Source: Streptomyces qinzhouensis (GTDB lineage Bacteria > Actinomycetota > Actinomycetes > Streptomycetales > Streptomycetaceae). Taken from it: a DNA stretch of 64,000 bases. Of the stretch, positions 43,707 through 52,936 are shown in pieces. The stretch is taken from NCBI RefSeq assembly GCF_007856155.1, contig NZ_CP042266.1, positions 3,286,001 to 3,350,000 on the forward strand, written 5' to 3'. A program made the position numbers and the translations under genes. Positions within the stretch are counted from its first letter, which is position 1. Each line of letters opens with the position of its first letter. The notes under the pieces were generated by a model. The model was not told the DNA's origin. It did no database searches and saw only the letters and a list, made by a program, of their open reading frames with translations.

Positions 43707-44480
43707 ATGCGCATCCGCACGTCAGCCTCAGCCTCCGCCTCGACCGCCCTGGTCGCCGCACTCCTTCTGACCGTTCTCGCCGCACCCGGCGCCCGGGCCG
43801 ACCATTTCCCGCCCCCCTCCTTCGCCGATGTCGCGGTCAACAAGGAGCGGGATGTCGTCCTCGGCCTCGGGAGAGCCGGGATCCGGACGACCTTCACCCT
43901 GTACGCGCCGCTGGGAACCAGCGGTGTGGACGCACGGATGTGGCGCGGCTCGTCGTACGCCCGCCCCGACCTCTCCTTCGGCTTCGCCGAGCTGCTGAAC
44001 TGCCGGGGCCCGGTGGAGGAGTGCGCCACATCGCTCACCCTCCACTTCAAGCAGGTGAGGAACAAGCACGCCGGAGCGTGGAATCTGTCCCTCACGGCCG
44101 GGAACTACGATCACCCGGAGCAGCCCACGGTGGTCCCGCAGGCCGCCCGGTTCGGCCTCTTCCGCAATGCGACGCTCACCGTCAACGCCACCCCGGAGCC
44201 GGTCCGCAAGGGGAACACGATCACCGTCAAGGGCGGTCTGCGGATCGCCGACTGGGACCGCGGCCGCTATGCGGGCTCCCCGGGCAAGGAGGTCCGGCTG
44301 GAGTTCCGGGCGCCGAACGCGGATCAGTACCAGCTCGTCAAGCGGGTGCCGACGGACCGCTACGGCAATGTGACCGCACGGGTGAAGGCCGGCGCGGACG
44401 GCTACTGGCGCTGGCGGTACCTCGGCTCCACCACGACCGCGTCCGTCACGACCTACGGCGACTTCGTCGACGTGCGCTGA
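43707..44480 (+). CDS. Secreted protein of a tandem paralogue pair (2)
   Basis: The 257-residue protein has a signal peptide (RIRTSASASASTALVAALLLTVLAAPGARA). The C-terminal half repeats the NATPEPV-KG-TITVKGGLRIADW and DGYWRWRYLGS...DFVDVR blocks of the previous gene, showing an old duplication; the middle parts have drifted apart. Two cysteines (NCRGPVEEC) sit at the same place as in the paralogue. There is no recognisable catalytic domain. The terminator between the two suggests separate transcripts. Confidence 0.8.
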   Translation: MRIRTSASASASTALVAALLLTVLAAPGARADHFPPPSFADVAVNKERDVVLGLGRAGIRTTFTLYAPLGTSGVDARMWRGSSYARPDLSFGFAELLNCRGPVEECATSLTLHFKQVRNKHAGAWNLSLTAGNYDHPEQPTVVPQAARFGLFRNATLTVNATPEPVRKGNTITVKGGLRIADWDRGRYAGSPGKEVRLEFRAPNADQYQLVKRVPTDRYGNVTARVKAGADGYWRWRYLGSTTTASVTTYGDFVDVR

Positions 44481-44526
44481 CGGGACCCGGGCAACCGGGC
44501 CGGACGGGACCCGGGCAACCGGACGG

Positions 44527-44552
44527 GACCCGGGCCCGACCGAGCCCGGGTC
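44527..44552. terminator. Terminator after the secreted paralogues, facing cutC
   Basis: GACCCGGGC and its complement form a 9-bp stem with an 8-base loop. The preceding bases repeat GGACGGGACCCGGGCAACC, partly in tandem (44481-44530). Confidence 0.65.
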
Positions 44553-44599
44553 GTACCGCCCCGCTGTGGGTCACTCGCTGTGGGTCAGGAGTCCACGGG

Positions 44600-45298
44600 T
44601 CAGGAGTCCACGGCCGTGCGCCACTCCCGTACCGCGTCCGCGCTGACCGGACCCGTCCAGCCGTGGGGGCGGGCCGCGCCGCCGATGTGGAAGGCGTCGA
44701 GGCCCGCGGCGCGCAGCGCGGGCACATGGTCGAGCCGGAGACCGCCGCCGACCAGAAGGTTCTGCTCGTACCCCGGTTCGGCGCGGCGGCCGGCCTCGGC
44801 GATCAGCGTGGAGAGCCCGGCGTCGACACCGGCGGCGGATCCGGCGGTCAGATAGGTGTCCAGACCGGGCAGGTCCGCGAGCTGCTTGCGCAGCGCGTCC
44901 CGGTCCGTCGCCCGGTCGATCGCCCGGTGGAAGGTCCACGAGCAGCCGGAGATCACCGCGAGCAGCCGCTCCACGGTCACCAGATCGGGGCGGCCCTCGG
45001 TGTCGAGGAAGCCGAGGACGAATTCGTCGGCGCCCTCTTCGCGCAGTCCGGCCGCCGCGGCGACCAGCGCCTCCACGTCCGCCGGGGTACCGGCCGAGAA
45101 TCCGTCGGCGAGCCGCAGCATCACCCGTAGCGGGATGTCGACCGCGGCCCGGATGGCGGCGAAGGTCTCCCGGGGCGGGGTCAGCCCGTCCGCCGCCATA
45201 TCGGTGACCAGTTCGAGCCGGTCCGCTCCGCCGGACTGGGCCGCGACCGCGTCCGCGGCATCCAGAGCGATCACCTCCAGAAGCGCACGGTTGCTCAT
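44600..45298 (-). CDS. cutC: CutC-family TIM-barrel protein
   Basis: The 232-residue protein has the CutC motifs: [35 protein letters not shown] at the start, [34 protein letters not shown] and [13 protein letters not shown]. CutC has been tied to copper tolerance in some bacteria, but its biochemical role is not settled. AGGAGG lies ahead of ATG 45298. It stands back to back with copA, so copper handling is a fair inference here. The CsoR-type operators lie nearer to copA than to cutC. Confidence 0.9.
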   Translation of the reverse strand: MSNRALLEVIALDAADAVAAQSGGADRLELVTDMAADGLTPPRETFAAIRAAVDIPLRVMLRLADGFSAGTPADVEALVAAAAGLREEGADEFVLGFLDTEGRPDLVTVERLLAVISGCSWTFHRAIDRATDRDALRKQLADLPGLDTYLTAGSAAGVDAGLSTLIAEAGRRAEPGYEQNLLVGGGLRLDHVPALRAAGLDAFHIGGAARPHGWTGPVSADAVREWRTAVDS

Positions 45299-45627
45299 GT
45301 GACCCAATCCTCCTGGTAATGGCGGTGACGGCTGGACCCACAACAGGTCTAGTCCAATACCTCAGCCTAGTCCGCGGCCCGGCGTGGCGCATCAGCGGGC
45401 GGATGAGAGAACGATGTGAGGCGTACGGAACAGGACAGCCCGCGGCAAGCGCGCCGCGAGGGCGCGGTGAGGCCGCCGGAAGGCCCGCCGGGCCGGCATC
45501 GGGGGCCACCGGGAAAGAAGGGGCAGGTCGGAGCCGTACGACTTGCGTTTCTATACCCAGGGGGGGTATACATGAGCCAGACGGGATACCCTGTAGGGGT
45601 ATCAAGGTGTCGGACCGGGAGGAAGTC
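45299..45627. promoter_or_regulatory. Divergent cutC/copA regulatory region
   Basis: Near copA: a promoter TTGCGT (45543-45548) and TATACA (45567-45572) with an 18-base spacer, and two CsoR-like palindromes. Near cutC: a plain ribosome site and no dyad. The middle of the region is gene-free. Confidence 0.6.
45552..45603 (+). promoter_or_regulatory. Two CsoR-type operators at the copA promoter
   Basis: TATACCC-AGGGG-GGGTATA (45552-45570) lies between the -35 and -10 boxes, and GATACCC-TGTAG-GGGTATC (45585-45603) lies just beyond the expected transcription start. Their centres are 33 bp apart. Both match the TACCC-N5-GGGTA pattern of CsoR copper sensors. No csoR gene is in this window. Confidence 0.8.
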
Positions 45628-47910
45628 ATGGCGCACACGGCCACCCACCCCCAAGAGGTGGAACTCGCGATCGGCGGCATGACCTGCGCCTCCTGCGCGG
45701 CGCGCATCGAGAAGAAGCTCAACCGCATGGACGGCGTCGAGGCGACCGTCAACTACGCCACCGAGAAGGCGAAGGTCACCTTCAGCGACGAGGTCTCCGT
45801 CCAGGACCTGATCGGCACGGTCGAGGCGACCGGCTACAGCGCGGCCCCGCCCAAGCCGAAGCAGGAGTCCGCGCCCGGGACCGGCGGCGGTACGGCGGAC
45901 GGTGCGTCCGCCGGGGAAGAGGAAGCGGACGATCCCGAGCTGAAGACGCTGCGCGAACGGCTGATCACGGCCGTGGTCCTGGCCGTCCCGGTGATCGCGA
46001 TGGCGATGATCCCGGCGCTCCAGTTCCAGTACTGGCAGTGGCTCTCGCTCACGCTCGCCGCCCCGGTCGTCGTCTACGCGGGCTGGCCCTTCCACCGGGC
46101 CGCCTGGAAGAACGCCCGCCACGGCGCCGCCACCATGGACACCCTGATCTCGGTCGGCACGATCGCCGCGTTCCTCTGGTCCCTGTACGCGCTCTTCTGG
46201 GGCCACGCCGGAATGCCGGGCATGACCCACCCCTTCGAGCTGACCATCCAGCGCAGCGACGGCTCCTCCAACATCTATCTGGAGGCCGCCGCCGGAGTCA
46301 CCGCGTTCATCCTCGCCGGGCGCTACTTCGAGGCCCGTTCGAAGCGCAAGGCCGGTGCGGCGCTGCGGGCCCTGATGGAGCTGGGCGCGAAGGAGGTCAC
46401 CGTCCTGCGGGACGGCGAGGAGGTCCGGGTACCCACCGCCGAACTGAAGGTCGGCGACCGCTTCCTGGTCCGCCCCGGCGAGAAGATCGCCACCGACGGC
46501 ATCGTCGTCGAGGGCTCGTCCGCCGTGGACGCGTCCATGCTGACCGGTGAGTCCGTACCGGTCGAGGTCGCCCCCGGCGACGGCGTCACCGGAGCCACCC
46601 TCAACGCCGGCGGCCGGCTGGTCGTGGAGGCGACCCGGATCGGCTCCGACACCCAGCTGGCCCGGATGGCCAAGCTCGTCGAGGACGCGCAGACCGGCAA
46701 GGCGGCGGCCCAGCGGCTCGCCGACCGGATCTCCGGTGTGTTCGTGCCGATCGTGATCCTGCTGGCCATCGGCACCCTGGTCACCTGGCTGGCGCTGGGC
46801 GAGGGCTGGACGGCGGCGTTCACCGCGGCCGTGGCCGTACTGATCATCGCCTGCCCCTGCGCCCTGGGTCTGGCCACACCGACCGCGCTCATGGTCGGTA
46901 CCGGCCGCGGCGCCCAGCTGGGCATCCTGATCAAGGGGCCCGAGGTCCTGGAGACCACCCGCAAGGTCGACACCGTCGTCCTGGACAAGACCGGAACCGT
47001 CACCACCGGCAAGATGACGCTGCTGGCCGTGCACACCGCGGACTCGACCGACGAGAACGAGGTGCTGAAGCTGGCCGGTGCGCTGGAGAACGCCTCCGAG
47101 CACCCGATCGCCCAGGCCGTCGCCACCGGCGCGATCCAGAAGATCGGCACGCTTCCGGCGCTGGAGGACTTCGCCAATGTCCCCGGGCTCGGCGTGCAGG
47201 GCATCGTCGAGGGGCACGCGGTGCTGGTGGGCCGGGAGAAGCTGCTGGCCGAGTGGGAGATCCGGCTGCCCGAGGAGCTGAAGCGGGCGAAGGACGCCGC
47301 GGAGGCGTCGGGCCGGACGGCCATCGCGGTCGCCTGGGACGGCGAGGCGCGGGCCGTACTGGAGGTCGCCGACGCGGTGAAGGAGACCAGCGCCGAGGCC
47401 ATCACCAAGCTGCGGGCCCTGGGCCTCACCCCGATCCTGCTCACCGGCGACAACGAGGCCGTCGCGAAGGCGGTCGCGGCCGAGGTCGGCATCGCCGAGG
47501 TCATCGCCGAGGTCATGCCGGAGGACAAGGTCGACGTGGTCAAGCGGCTCCAGGCCGAAGGCCGGAGCGTGGCGATGGTCGGCGACGGCGTCAACGACGC
47601 GGCCGCGCTGGCCCAGGCCGATCTGGGCCTGGCGATGGGCACGGGTACGGACGCGGCCATCGAGGCGAGCGATCTGACCCTGGTCCGCGGCGACCTGCGG
47701 GCGGCGGCGGACGCGATCCGGCTGGCCCGCCGGACGCTGGGCACGATCCGGTCCAATCTCTTCTGGGCCTTCGCCTACAACGTGGCGGCGCTGCCGCTGG
47801 CCGCGCTGGGGCTGCTGAGCCCGATGATCGCGGGTGCGGCGATGGCGTTCTCGTCGGTCTTCGTGGTCGGCAACAGCCTGCGGCTGCGGAGCTTCAAGGC
47901 CGCGGCCTGA
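45628..47910 (+). CDS. copA: Copper-exporting P1B-type ATPase CopA
   Basis: The 760-residue pump has one N-terminal heavy-metal domain with GMTCASC (residues about 17-23), then eight helices, the TGES actuator loop (LTGESVPVE), the transmembrane metal site [16 protein letters not shown], the phosphorylation site DKTGTVTTG, the HP motif SEHPIAQAV and [16 protein letters not shown]. The CPC motif and the CsoR sites upstream fit Cu(I) export. GGGAGGAAG precedes ATG 45628. The gene ends at a strong bidirectional terminator. Confidence 0.95.
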   Translation: MAHTATHPQEVELAIGGMTCASCAARIEKKLNRMDGVEATVNYATEKAKVTFSDEVSVQDLIGTVEATGYSAAPPKPKQESAPGTGGGTADGASAGEEEADDPELKTLRERLITAVVLAVPVIAMAMIPALQFQYWQWLSLTLAAPVVVYAGWPFHRAAWKNARHGAATMDTLISVGTIAAFLWSLYALFWGHAGMPGMTHPFELTIQRSDGSSNIYLEAAAGVTAFILAGRYFEARSKRKAGAALRALMELGAKEVTVLRDGEEVRVPTAELKVGDRFLVRPGEKIATDGIVVEGSSAVDASMLTGESVPVEVAPGDGVTGATLNAGGRLVVEATRIGSDTQLARMAKLVEDAQTGKAAAQRLADRISGVFVPIVILLAIGTLVTWLALGEGWTAAFTAAVAVLIIACPCALGLATPTALMVGTGRGAQLGILIKGPEVLETTRKVDTVVLDKTGTVTTGKMTLLAVHTADSTDENEVLKLAGALENASEHPIAQAVATGAIQKIGTLPALEDFANVPGLGVQGIVEGHAVLVGREKLLAEWEIRLPEELKRAKDAAEASGRTAIAVAWDGEARAVLEVADAVKETSAEAITKLRALGLTPILLTGDNEAVAKAVAAEVGIAEVIAEVMPEDKVDVVKRLQAEGRSVAMVGDGVNDAAALAQADLGLAMGTGTDAAIEASDLTLVRGDLRAAADAIRLARRTLGTIRSNLFWAFAYNVAALPLAALGLLSPMIAGAAMAFSSVFVVGNSLRLRSFKAAA

Positions 47911-47930
47911 AGGTCACAAGGTAGGGGGAT

Positions 47931-47973
47931 ACGGGGAGGGCCCGGGCGCATCGAGCGCCCGGGCCCTCCCCGT
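47931..47973. terminator. Strong bidirectional terminator after copA
   Basis: A perfect 19-bp stem (ACGGGGAGGGCCCGGGCGC and its complement) with the 5-base loop ATCGA. It serves copA and the converging small membrane-protein gene. Confidence 0.85.
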
Positions 47974-47994
47974 ACCCATACCTGTGTGGGGTTC

Positions 47995-48312
47995 TCAGCC
48001 GCCGAGTCCGCCGCTGCCGAAGGATCCACTGTGAGAGTTCGGCCCGTGCTTGGGCCGGTCCTCCCGCCCCTTGCCGGTGCTGTGGCTGCTGTGGGTCCGC
48101 AGGTTGTACGGGAGCAGCCGGCCGCCGTCGTGGGGGAAGGAGTCCGGGCCGTCCGCCTCGCGGATCTCCTCCACGTGCTCACGGTGCTCGGGCTGCTTCG
48201 GCTGCTCGTCGGGGCGCGGCGGGACCAGTGCCGCGCGGCGCCGCCCGTCCCACCACATCGCGGCGCAGAGCATGCCGACGAGAAGAAGTCCGAGAATGAT
48301 CAAACCGGCCAT
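47995..48312 (-). CDS. Single-pass small membrane protein
   Basis: The 105-residue protein starts with a membrane helix (LIILGLLLVGMLCAAMWW) and continues as a hydrophilic, Pro/Asp/His-rich tail ending in Gly-rich GSFGSGGLGG. It converges on copA at the terminator. It is not recognised, and a link to copper is not shown. Confidence 0.6.
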   Translation of the reverse strand: MAGLIILGLLLVGMLCAAMWWDGRRRAALVPPRPDEQPKQPEHREHVEEIREADGPDSFPHDGGRLLPYNLRTHSSHSTGKGREDRPKHGPNSHSGSFGSGGLGG

Positions 48313-48441
48313 GGGGGCCTCCGTAAGAACGTGACGCCCTGGTCAAGGTCCGGGGTGTCTGTCTCGTCTTCCAGTGTCACCCCACCGGGGATTCCGCGAT
48401 ACGGGAAACACATCGACGCAGGTCAGCGGGTTACGGTTCGG

Positions 48442-49101
48442 TCAGGTGAAGAACGCGAGGTCCGCTTCCTTCGCACCGGTCAGCTCGTACCGCTCCCCGG
48501 CCGTCGAACGCCCGGTGACCAGCCGGATCAGCGTCCCCGCCGGACCGGTGTAGACAGCGGGCTCCGGGCTGTCCGCGCCCAGGACCAGCGGCGCGTCGTG
48601 CCCGTCCAGCTCGGCCAGCAGCGGCTCCGTCCGGCGGGCCCGGCTGTAGGCGGCGAGCAGCGCGAGGGCGTGCGGCAGTCCGTCGCCCTCGTACGCGCCG
48701 GGCTCGCCGAACGCCTCCCGCAGATCCCCGGCGTGCACCCACTCACCGAACGCGACCGCGTCGAGCCGGCCGTGCCCGGCCGCCGCGATCATCGGCCCGG
48801 CGTCGGTGAGCCCGCGCTCCAGCTCGTCCACGAGGTCCCGGTCCGAGCGGTCGGCGAGAGCGGCGATGTCACGGTCGTTGCACTCAGGCGAGAACACGTC
48901 CTTCTCGTAGCGGCTCTCCACGACACGGGCCAGAACGGCGGCGCAGTGCGCGACAACATGGCGCACGGTCCAGCCGGGACAGCAGGTGGGAAGGGCGAAA
49001 TCGGTGTCGGGCCGGGCCCGGAGCAAAGGGATCAGCGCGTCCCGTTCGGTACGGAGAAGGAGGCCGGGCAGCTCGGGATCGCGTACGGAATCGGTATCCA
49101 T
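48442..49101 (-). CDS. Maleylpyruvate-isomerase-fold (mycothiol-type) protein
   Basis: The 219-residue protein has the DinB/MDMPI N-terminal pattern: LLRTERDALIPLLRARPDTDF, CCPGWTVRHVVAHCAAVLARV with a metal-ligand His, and FGEWVHAGDLREAFGEP. Actinomycetes use this fold in mycothiol-dependent isomerases and transferases. ATG 49101 is chosen; an extra 39 in-frame residues upstream look non-coding. It stands back to back with the HD-domain gene. The substrate is unknown. Confidence 0.8.
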   Translation of the reverse strand: MDTDSVRDPELPGLLLRTERDALIPLLRARPDTDFALPTCCPGWTVRHVVAHCAAVLARVVESRYEKDVFSPECNDRDIAALADRSDRDLVDELERGLTDAGPMIAAAGHGRLDAVAFGEWVHAGDLREAFGEPGAYEGDGLPHALALLAAYSRARRTEPLLAELDGHDAPLVLGADSPEPAVYTGPAGTLIRLVTGRSTAGERYELTGAKEADLAFFT

Positions 49102-49178
49102 GCCCCCACCCAAGCGCACACCGAGCACCACGGCCAAGGGGGCGGCCGGCCCCTCCGGGACAGGTCTAGAGTCGGCGC

Positions 49179-49895
49179 ATGACCGCTGCCGACGACTTCC
49201 TGTACGGCCCGGACGCACCGGGCGACGGTCCGGACGGGCTGCGGGCCCGCTGGGTGCGGGCGCTGACGGAGGCCCGGGCCGGGGCCCGCCGGGACGCGGC
49301 CGGGCACCGGGATCCGTCCCCGGAACCCGATCCGCTCCCGTACGCCGAGAATCTGCTCGCCCGCTGGTCGGAGCCGCAGCGCCGGTACCACACCACCGAT
49401 CATCTGGCGGCCGTGCTGGACCGGGTCGATCTGCTCGCGGACCGGGCCGCCGATCCCGATCTGGTCCGGCTCGCGGCCTGGTTCCACGACGCGGTCTACC
49501 GGCCGGACCGTTCCGAGAACGAGGAGCGGTCGGCCGGGCTGGCGGAACGGGCGCTGCCGGAGGCGGGCCTCAGCGCGGCGGCCACGGCCGAGGTCGCCCG
49601 GCTGGTGCGGCTGACCGTGAGCCATGCGCCCGAGCCGGGCGACGCCAACGGCGCGGTGCTGTGCGATGCGGACCTGGCGATCCTGGCATCGCCCCCGGCG
49701 GCGTACCGCGCCTACGCGCGGGCGGTGCGCGAGGAGTACGCCTTCGTCCCCGACGACGCCTTCCGGCAGGGCCGGGCCGAGGTGCTGCGCCGGCTGCTGG
49801 GGCTGCCGAGGCTGTTCCACACCCCGTACGGCGCCCGCGAATGGGAGACGGCGGCCCGGGCGAACCTGACGGCGGAGCTGGCACGACTCGCCTGA
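49179..49895 (+). CDS. HD-domain predicted phosphohydrolase
   Basis: The 238-residue protein has the HD pattern with metal ligands: RRYHTTDHLAAVLDRVDLL, LAAWFHDAVYRPDRSENEERS (the HD pair) and VRLTVSHAPEPGDANGAVLCDADLAIL. It should be a metal-dependent phosphohydrolase acting in the cytoplasm on a nucleotide or small phosphate. The first 55 residues are Ala/Arg/Asp-rich. The substrate is unknown. Confidence 0.85.
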   Translation: MTAADDFLYGPDAPGDGPDGLRARWVRALTEARAGARRDAAGHRDPSPEPDPLPYAENLLARWSEPQRRYHTTDHLAAVLDRVDLLADRAADPDLVRLAAWFHDAVYRPDRSENEERSAGLAERALPEAGLSAAATAEVARLVRLTVSHAPEPGDANGAVLCDADLAILASPPAAYRAYARAVREEYAFVPDDAFRQGRAEVLRRLLGLPRLFHTPYGAREWETAARANLTAELARLA

Positions 49896-49952
49896 GGGCG
49901 TTCCCGGGCGGACCCGCGCCACGGGACCCCGCGGAGCCGATGTTGCGGCTTC

Positions 49953-51326
49953 ATGTCGGTTCGCCGTGATTCCCGTACACCGGGAATGCCCTCCGCCGAC
50001 GGAGCCGTTGCCCCTGTCATGCCTGAATCCGCTCCCGTACCGTCCGCGAACACCTCCCCCACCACCCCCACCGCCCCCACGGCGGCCCGCCCCCGGATGC
50101 CGCTCGCGGTCTACATCCTCGGTCTCTCGGTCTTCGCGCTCGGCACCAGCGAATTCATGCTCTCCGGTCTGCTGCCGCCCATCGCCGACGATATGGGCGT
50201 ATCGATTCCGCAGGCGGGTCTGCTGATATCCGCCTTCGCGGTCGGCATGGTGGTGGGTGCGCCGCTGCTCGCGGTCGCCACCCTCAAGCTCCCCCGCAAG
50301 GCCACCCTGATCGCCCTGATCTCCGTCTTCGGCCTGGGGCAGGTGGCGGGCGCCCTCGCCCCGACGTACGAGATCCTCTTCGCGTCCCGGGTGATCAGCG
50401 CGCTCGCCTGCGCCGGTTTCTGGGCGCTGGGCGCGGCCGTGGCGGTCGCGATGGTGCCGGTGAACGCCCGGGCCCGGGCGATGGCCGTGATGATCGGCGG
50501 ACTGTCGATCGCCAATGTCCTCGGTGTCCCGGCGGGCGCCTTCCTCGGTGAGCACTTCGGCTGGCGCGCGGCCTTCTGGGCGGTGGCCGTGTCATCGGCC
50601 GTGGCGCTGGTCGGAGTGGCGACCAAGATCCCGAGCATCCCGCTGCCCGCCGAGAAGCCGCAGCTCAAGCGGGAGCTGTCGATCTACCGCGACGGTCAGG
50701 TATGGCTCGCGGTGTTCACCACGGCGCTCGCCGGCGGCGGGGTGTTCTGCGCGTTCTCCTACTTCGCCCCGCTGATCACCGATGTCGCGGGCATCGGCGA
50801 GGGCTGGGTGTCGACGGTCCTCGCGCTCTTCGGTATCGGCGCGCTCGTCGGTACGACGGTGGGCGGCCGGATCGCGGACGCGCATCTGTTCGGCGTGATG
50901 ATCAGCGGTATCGCGGCGTCGACGGTCCTCCTGGCGGCGCTGGCACTCTTCGCGGCCGTTCCGGCGGTGGTCATCACCCTGGCGTTCCTGCTGGGTGTGT
51001 CCGCGTTCTACACCGCTCCGGCGCTCAACGCCCGGATCTTCAATGTCGCGGGCGCCGCCCCGACGCTGGCGGCGGCCACCACGACCGCCGCGTTCAACAT
51101 CGGCAACACCGCGGGCCCCTGGCTCGGCGGCACGGTCATCGACGCGGACTTCGGCTACGAGTCCCCCGCCTGGGCCGGAGCGGCGATGCTGCTGGTGGCA
51201 CTGGTGCTGGTGACGATCTCGATGCGGAGGCAGGGCCGGTCGAAGGTGGTAACGGGCTCGGCGGTGATCGCGGGCGCGGACGCAGCGTCCCGGGTGCCGT
51301 CCCCGGCGGTCGCGGACCGGACCTGA
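49953..51326 (+). CDS. Cmx/CmrA-like chloramphenicol-type MFS exporter
   Basis: The 457-residue protein has about 12 helices. YILGLSVFALGTSEFMLSGLLPPIADDM near residue 50 is the start block of the Cmx/CmlR group of chloramphenicol exporters, and GVPAGAFLGEHFGWRAAFW matches the family's helix-5 region. The start is uncertain (49953, 49986 or 50019). Resistance is not shown by the sequence alone; many streptomycetes carry non-resistance members. Confidence 0.85.
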   Translation: MSVRRDSRTPGMPSADGAVAPVMPESAPVPSANTSPTTPTAPTAARPRMPLAVYILGLSVFALGTSEFMLSGLLPPIADDMGVSIPQAGLLISAFAVGMVVGAPLLAVATLKLPRKATLIALISVFGLGQVAGALAPTYEILFASRVISALACAGFWALGAAVAVAMVPVNARARAMAVMIGGLSIANVLGVPAGAFLGEHFGWRAAFWAVAVSSAVALVGVATKIPSIPLPAEKPQLKRELSIYRDGQVWLAVFTTALAGGGVFCAFSYFAPLITDVAGIGEGWVSTVLALFGIGALVGTTVGGRIADAHLFGVMISGIAASTVLLAALALFAAVPAVVITLAFLLGVSAFYTAPALNARIFNVAGAAPTLAAATTTAAFNIGNTAGPWLGGTVIDADFGYESPAWAGAAMLLVALVLVTISMRRQGRSKVVTGSAVIAGADAASRVPSPAVADRT

Positions 51327-51451
51327 CGACGCGCCCTTGTCAACCTTCCCTTTTGTGCTCATCCGATCGTGGGATGCTGGCACAAGTGGACGATGACCGC
51401 ACCGCTACCTATTTAGGCTCGCCGCGTTGGGCCATGGGGAGAGGAGTCGCG

Positions 51452-52048
51452 ATGACAGCCGCGATGGCCGAGAGGGTCCAGATGTCGCATGACGAACCGT
51501 GGGACACGCTTCTGGAGACATGGCGAGGACTGGACGTGCCCGAGGGGTGGCACGCGGAAATCGGCGAAGGACAGATCCACGTGGTTCCACCACCTCACCG
51601 TCACCACAATCACATCGCGATGGAAGTACTGGACGCGTTGTACGAGGGCAAGCCAAGGGATTTGGGTGTGCATCAGACCCTGGGTCTCCACATCCCGGCC
51701 CTTGACCGGCTCTGCATCCCGGACCTGGTAGTCGTGCCCCGCGAGCTGACCGCCGCCAAGGACACCAACGCCCCCGTGGATGCCGGGGAGGCACTCCTGG
51801 TGGTCGAGATCACCTCCAGGGGCAATGCCGAAGTCGACCGTGTGAAGAAGCTTGCGGCGTACGCCCAAGCCGGGATCCCGACGTATCTCCTGATCGACCG
51901 GTTCGATCCGCACAGCCCCTCGTCGACCCTGTTCACCGAGCCGCGTGGCGGTGTCTACCTGCTGACCCGCCGGGTTCCCTTCGGCGAGCAGCTCCAGCTG
52001 CCCAAGCCCTTCAACGTCAAGATCGACACCTCGGCGTTCCCCGTCTGA
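51452..52048 (+). CDS. Uma2-family PD-(D/E)XK nuclease-fold protein
   Basis: The 198-residue protein has the Uma2/DUF820 motifs: PEGWHAEIGEGQIHVVPPPHRHHN, CIPDLVVVP with the catalytic Asp, LLVVEITSRGNAEVDRVKKLAAYAQAGIPTYLLIDR with the Glu of the (D/E)xK core. ATG 51452 follows GGAGAGGAG. Uma2 proteins are abundant in actinomycetes and cyanobacteria and of unknown role despite the restriction-nuclease fold. It converges on DUF4031 with 25 bp between. Confidence 0.88.
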   Translation: MTAAMAERVQMSHDEPWDTLLETWRGLDVPEGWHAEIGEGQIHVVPPPHRHHNHIAMEVLDALYEGKPRDLGVHQTLGLHIPALDRLCIPDLVVVPRELTAAKDTNAPVDAGEALLVVEITSRGNAEVDRVKKLAAYAQAGIPTYLLIDRFDPHSPSSTLFTEPRGGVYLLTRRVPFGEQLQLPKPFNVKIDTSAFPV

Positions 52049-52073
52049 GCCTGCGCCTCGGCCCCCGCCGGGG

Positions 52074-52340
52074 TCAGGCGGGGCCGTTCTTCCTGCGCCG
52101 CAGGCCGGCGCCGAGCAGCAGGCGGACGATCTCGCGGCTGGGGACCTCGACCGCGCCCGCCGCGACCGCGTCGGCGTAGCGGTAGGACGGGACGTCGTAG
52201 TGGTCCCGGTCGAAGGCGCGGGGCGGGCAGCCGATCGCGGCGGCGAAGGCGTGCAGCTCCGCGTAGGACACATCGCTGATCAGATGGGACCACTTGCGGC
52301 CGTGGCCGGGCCAGGTCGGCGGGTCTATGTAGACGGTCAT
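52074..52340 (-). CDS. DUF4031 protein
   Basis: The 88-residue protein contains MTVYIDPPTWPGHGRKWSHL, SYAELHAFAAAIGCPPRAFDRDHYDVP and a basic end. This matches DUF4031, a small family often annotated from the DPPxWPGHG motif. The ATG overlaps the stop of the upstream gene (ATGA at 52337-52340), so translation is coupled. Function unknown. Confidence 0.85.
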   Translation of the reverse strand: MTVYIDPPTWPGHGRKWSHLISDVSYAELHAFAAAIGCPPRAFDRDHYDVPSYRYADAVAAGAVEVPSREIVRLLLGAGLRRRKNGPA

Positions 52341-52735
52341 CCGGCGTCCGGATCCCCGGAGCCGGCCGTCCCGGTGCCGGTGCCCAGCGCTCCCACCCGG
52401 GCCACGACCACCCCCGCCTCGCCGCACACCCAGTGCGGGTCCGCGCCCAGTTCGGGTTCGACGCCGAGGGCGTGCGGGTCGCCGCTGTCGCAGACGGGGC
52501 AGAGCGGCCAGCGGCCGTGCCGCTCCAGCAGGGCGTCCTGAACGTCCTGGGCGACGAGCCCGGTGACGTACCCGATGCCCTCCGGCCACTGCTCGACCCA
52601 CCAGCGGCGGTGTGTGACGGACTCCTCGACGAGGGAGACGACCTCGGCGTCGGCCACATCGCGGGCCGCGAGATCGGCGAGGATCAGGGCGCGGGCGGTG
52701 TGCAGGGCCTGCTCCAGCGGGTCGGCGTCGTCCAT
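52337..52735 (-). CDS. Hypothetical protein coupled to DUF4031
   Basis: The protein is 132 aa from ATG 52735. It holds a helical N-terminal part (EQALHTARALILADLAARDVADAEVVSLVEESV) and a possible zinc site (LCPVCDSGDPH ... HWVCGEAG). The upstream part of the frame (up to 52825) is Gly/Glu-rich and less convincing. The 4-bp overlap with DUF4031 shows they form one operon. The family is not known to me. Confidence 0.7.
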   Translation of the reverse strand: MDDADPLEQALHTARALILADLAARDVADAEVVSLVEESVTHRRWWVEQWPEGIGYVTGLVAQDVQDALLERHGRWPLCPVCDSGDPHALGVEPELGADPHWVCGEAGVVVARVGALGTGTGTAGSGDPDAG

Positions 52736-52892
52736 GAGGCCATTGTCCCGCATCGCCCGTACGCCCCCCTCAGCTCCCCCAGTCCCCTCACCCCCCTCGA
52801 CCGCGTCCGAACGCTCGTTCATCAACCGTCCGTACGCCCGCGAGCTGCTGTTTCCTTGCCGGGGCTATACCAAGGGGATACCGGCAGGGGTC

Positions 52893-52936
52893 TTGACCGT
52901 ACCCATGATGTGAAAATAGCTTTCATACCATGGGTA
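52893..52936 (+). promoter_or_regulatory. murR promoter with nested 37-bp dyad overlapping the start codon
   Basis: A -35-like TTGACC (52893-52898) and a TAnnnT element TAGCTT (52917-52922) are 18 bases apart, putting transcription start at about the ATG (52930). TGAAA-ATAGC-TTTCA (52911-52925) and the outer arms TACCCATG (52900-52907) and CATGGGTA (52929-52936) share one centre at 52918. No ribosome site precedes the ATG, so a leaderless mRNA under a RpiR-type operator is likely. Confidence 0.65.
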
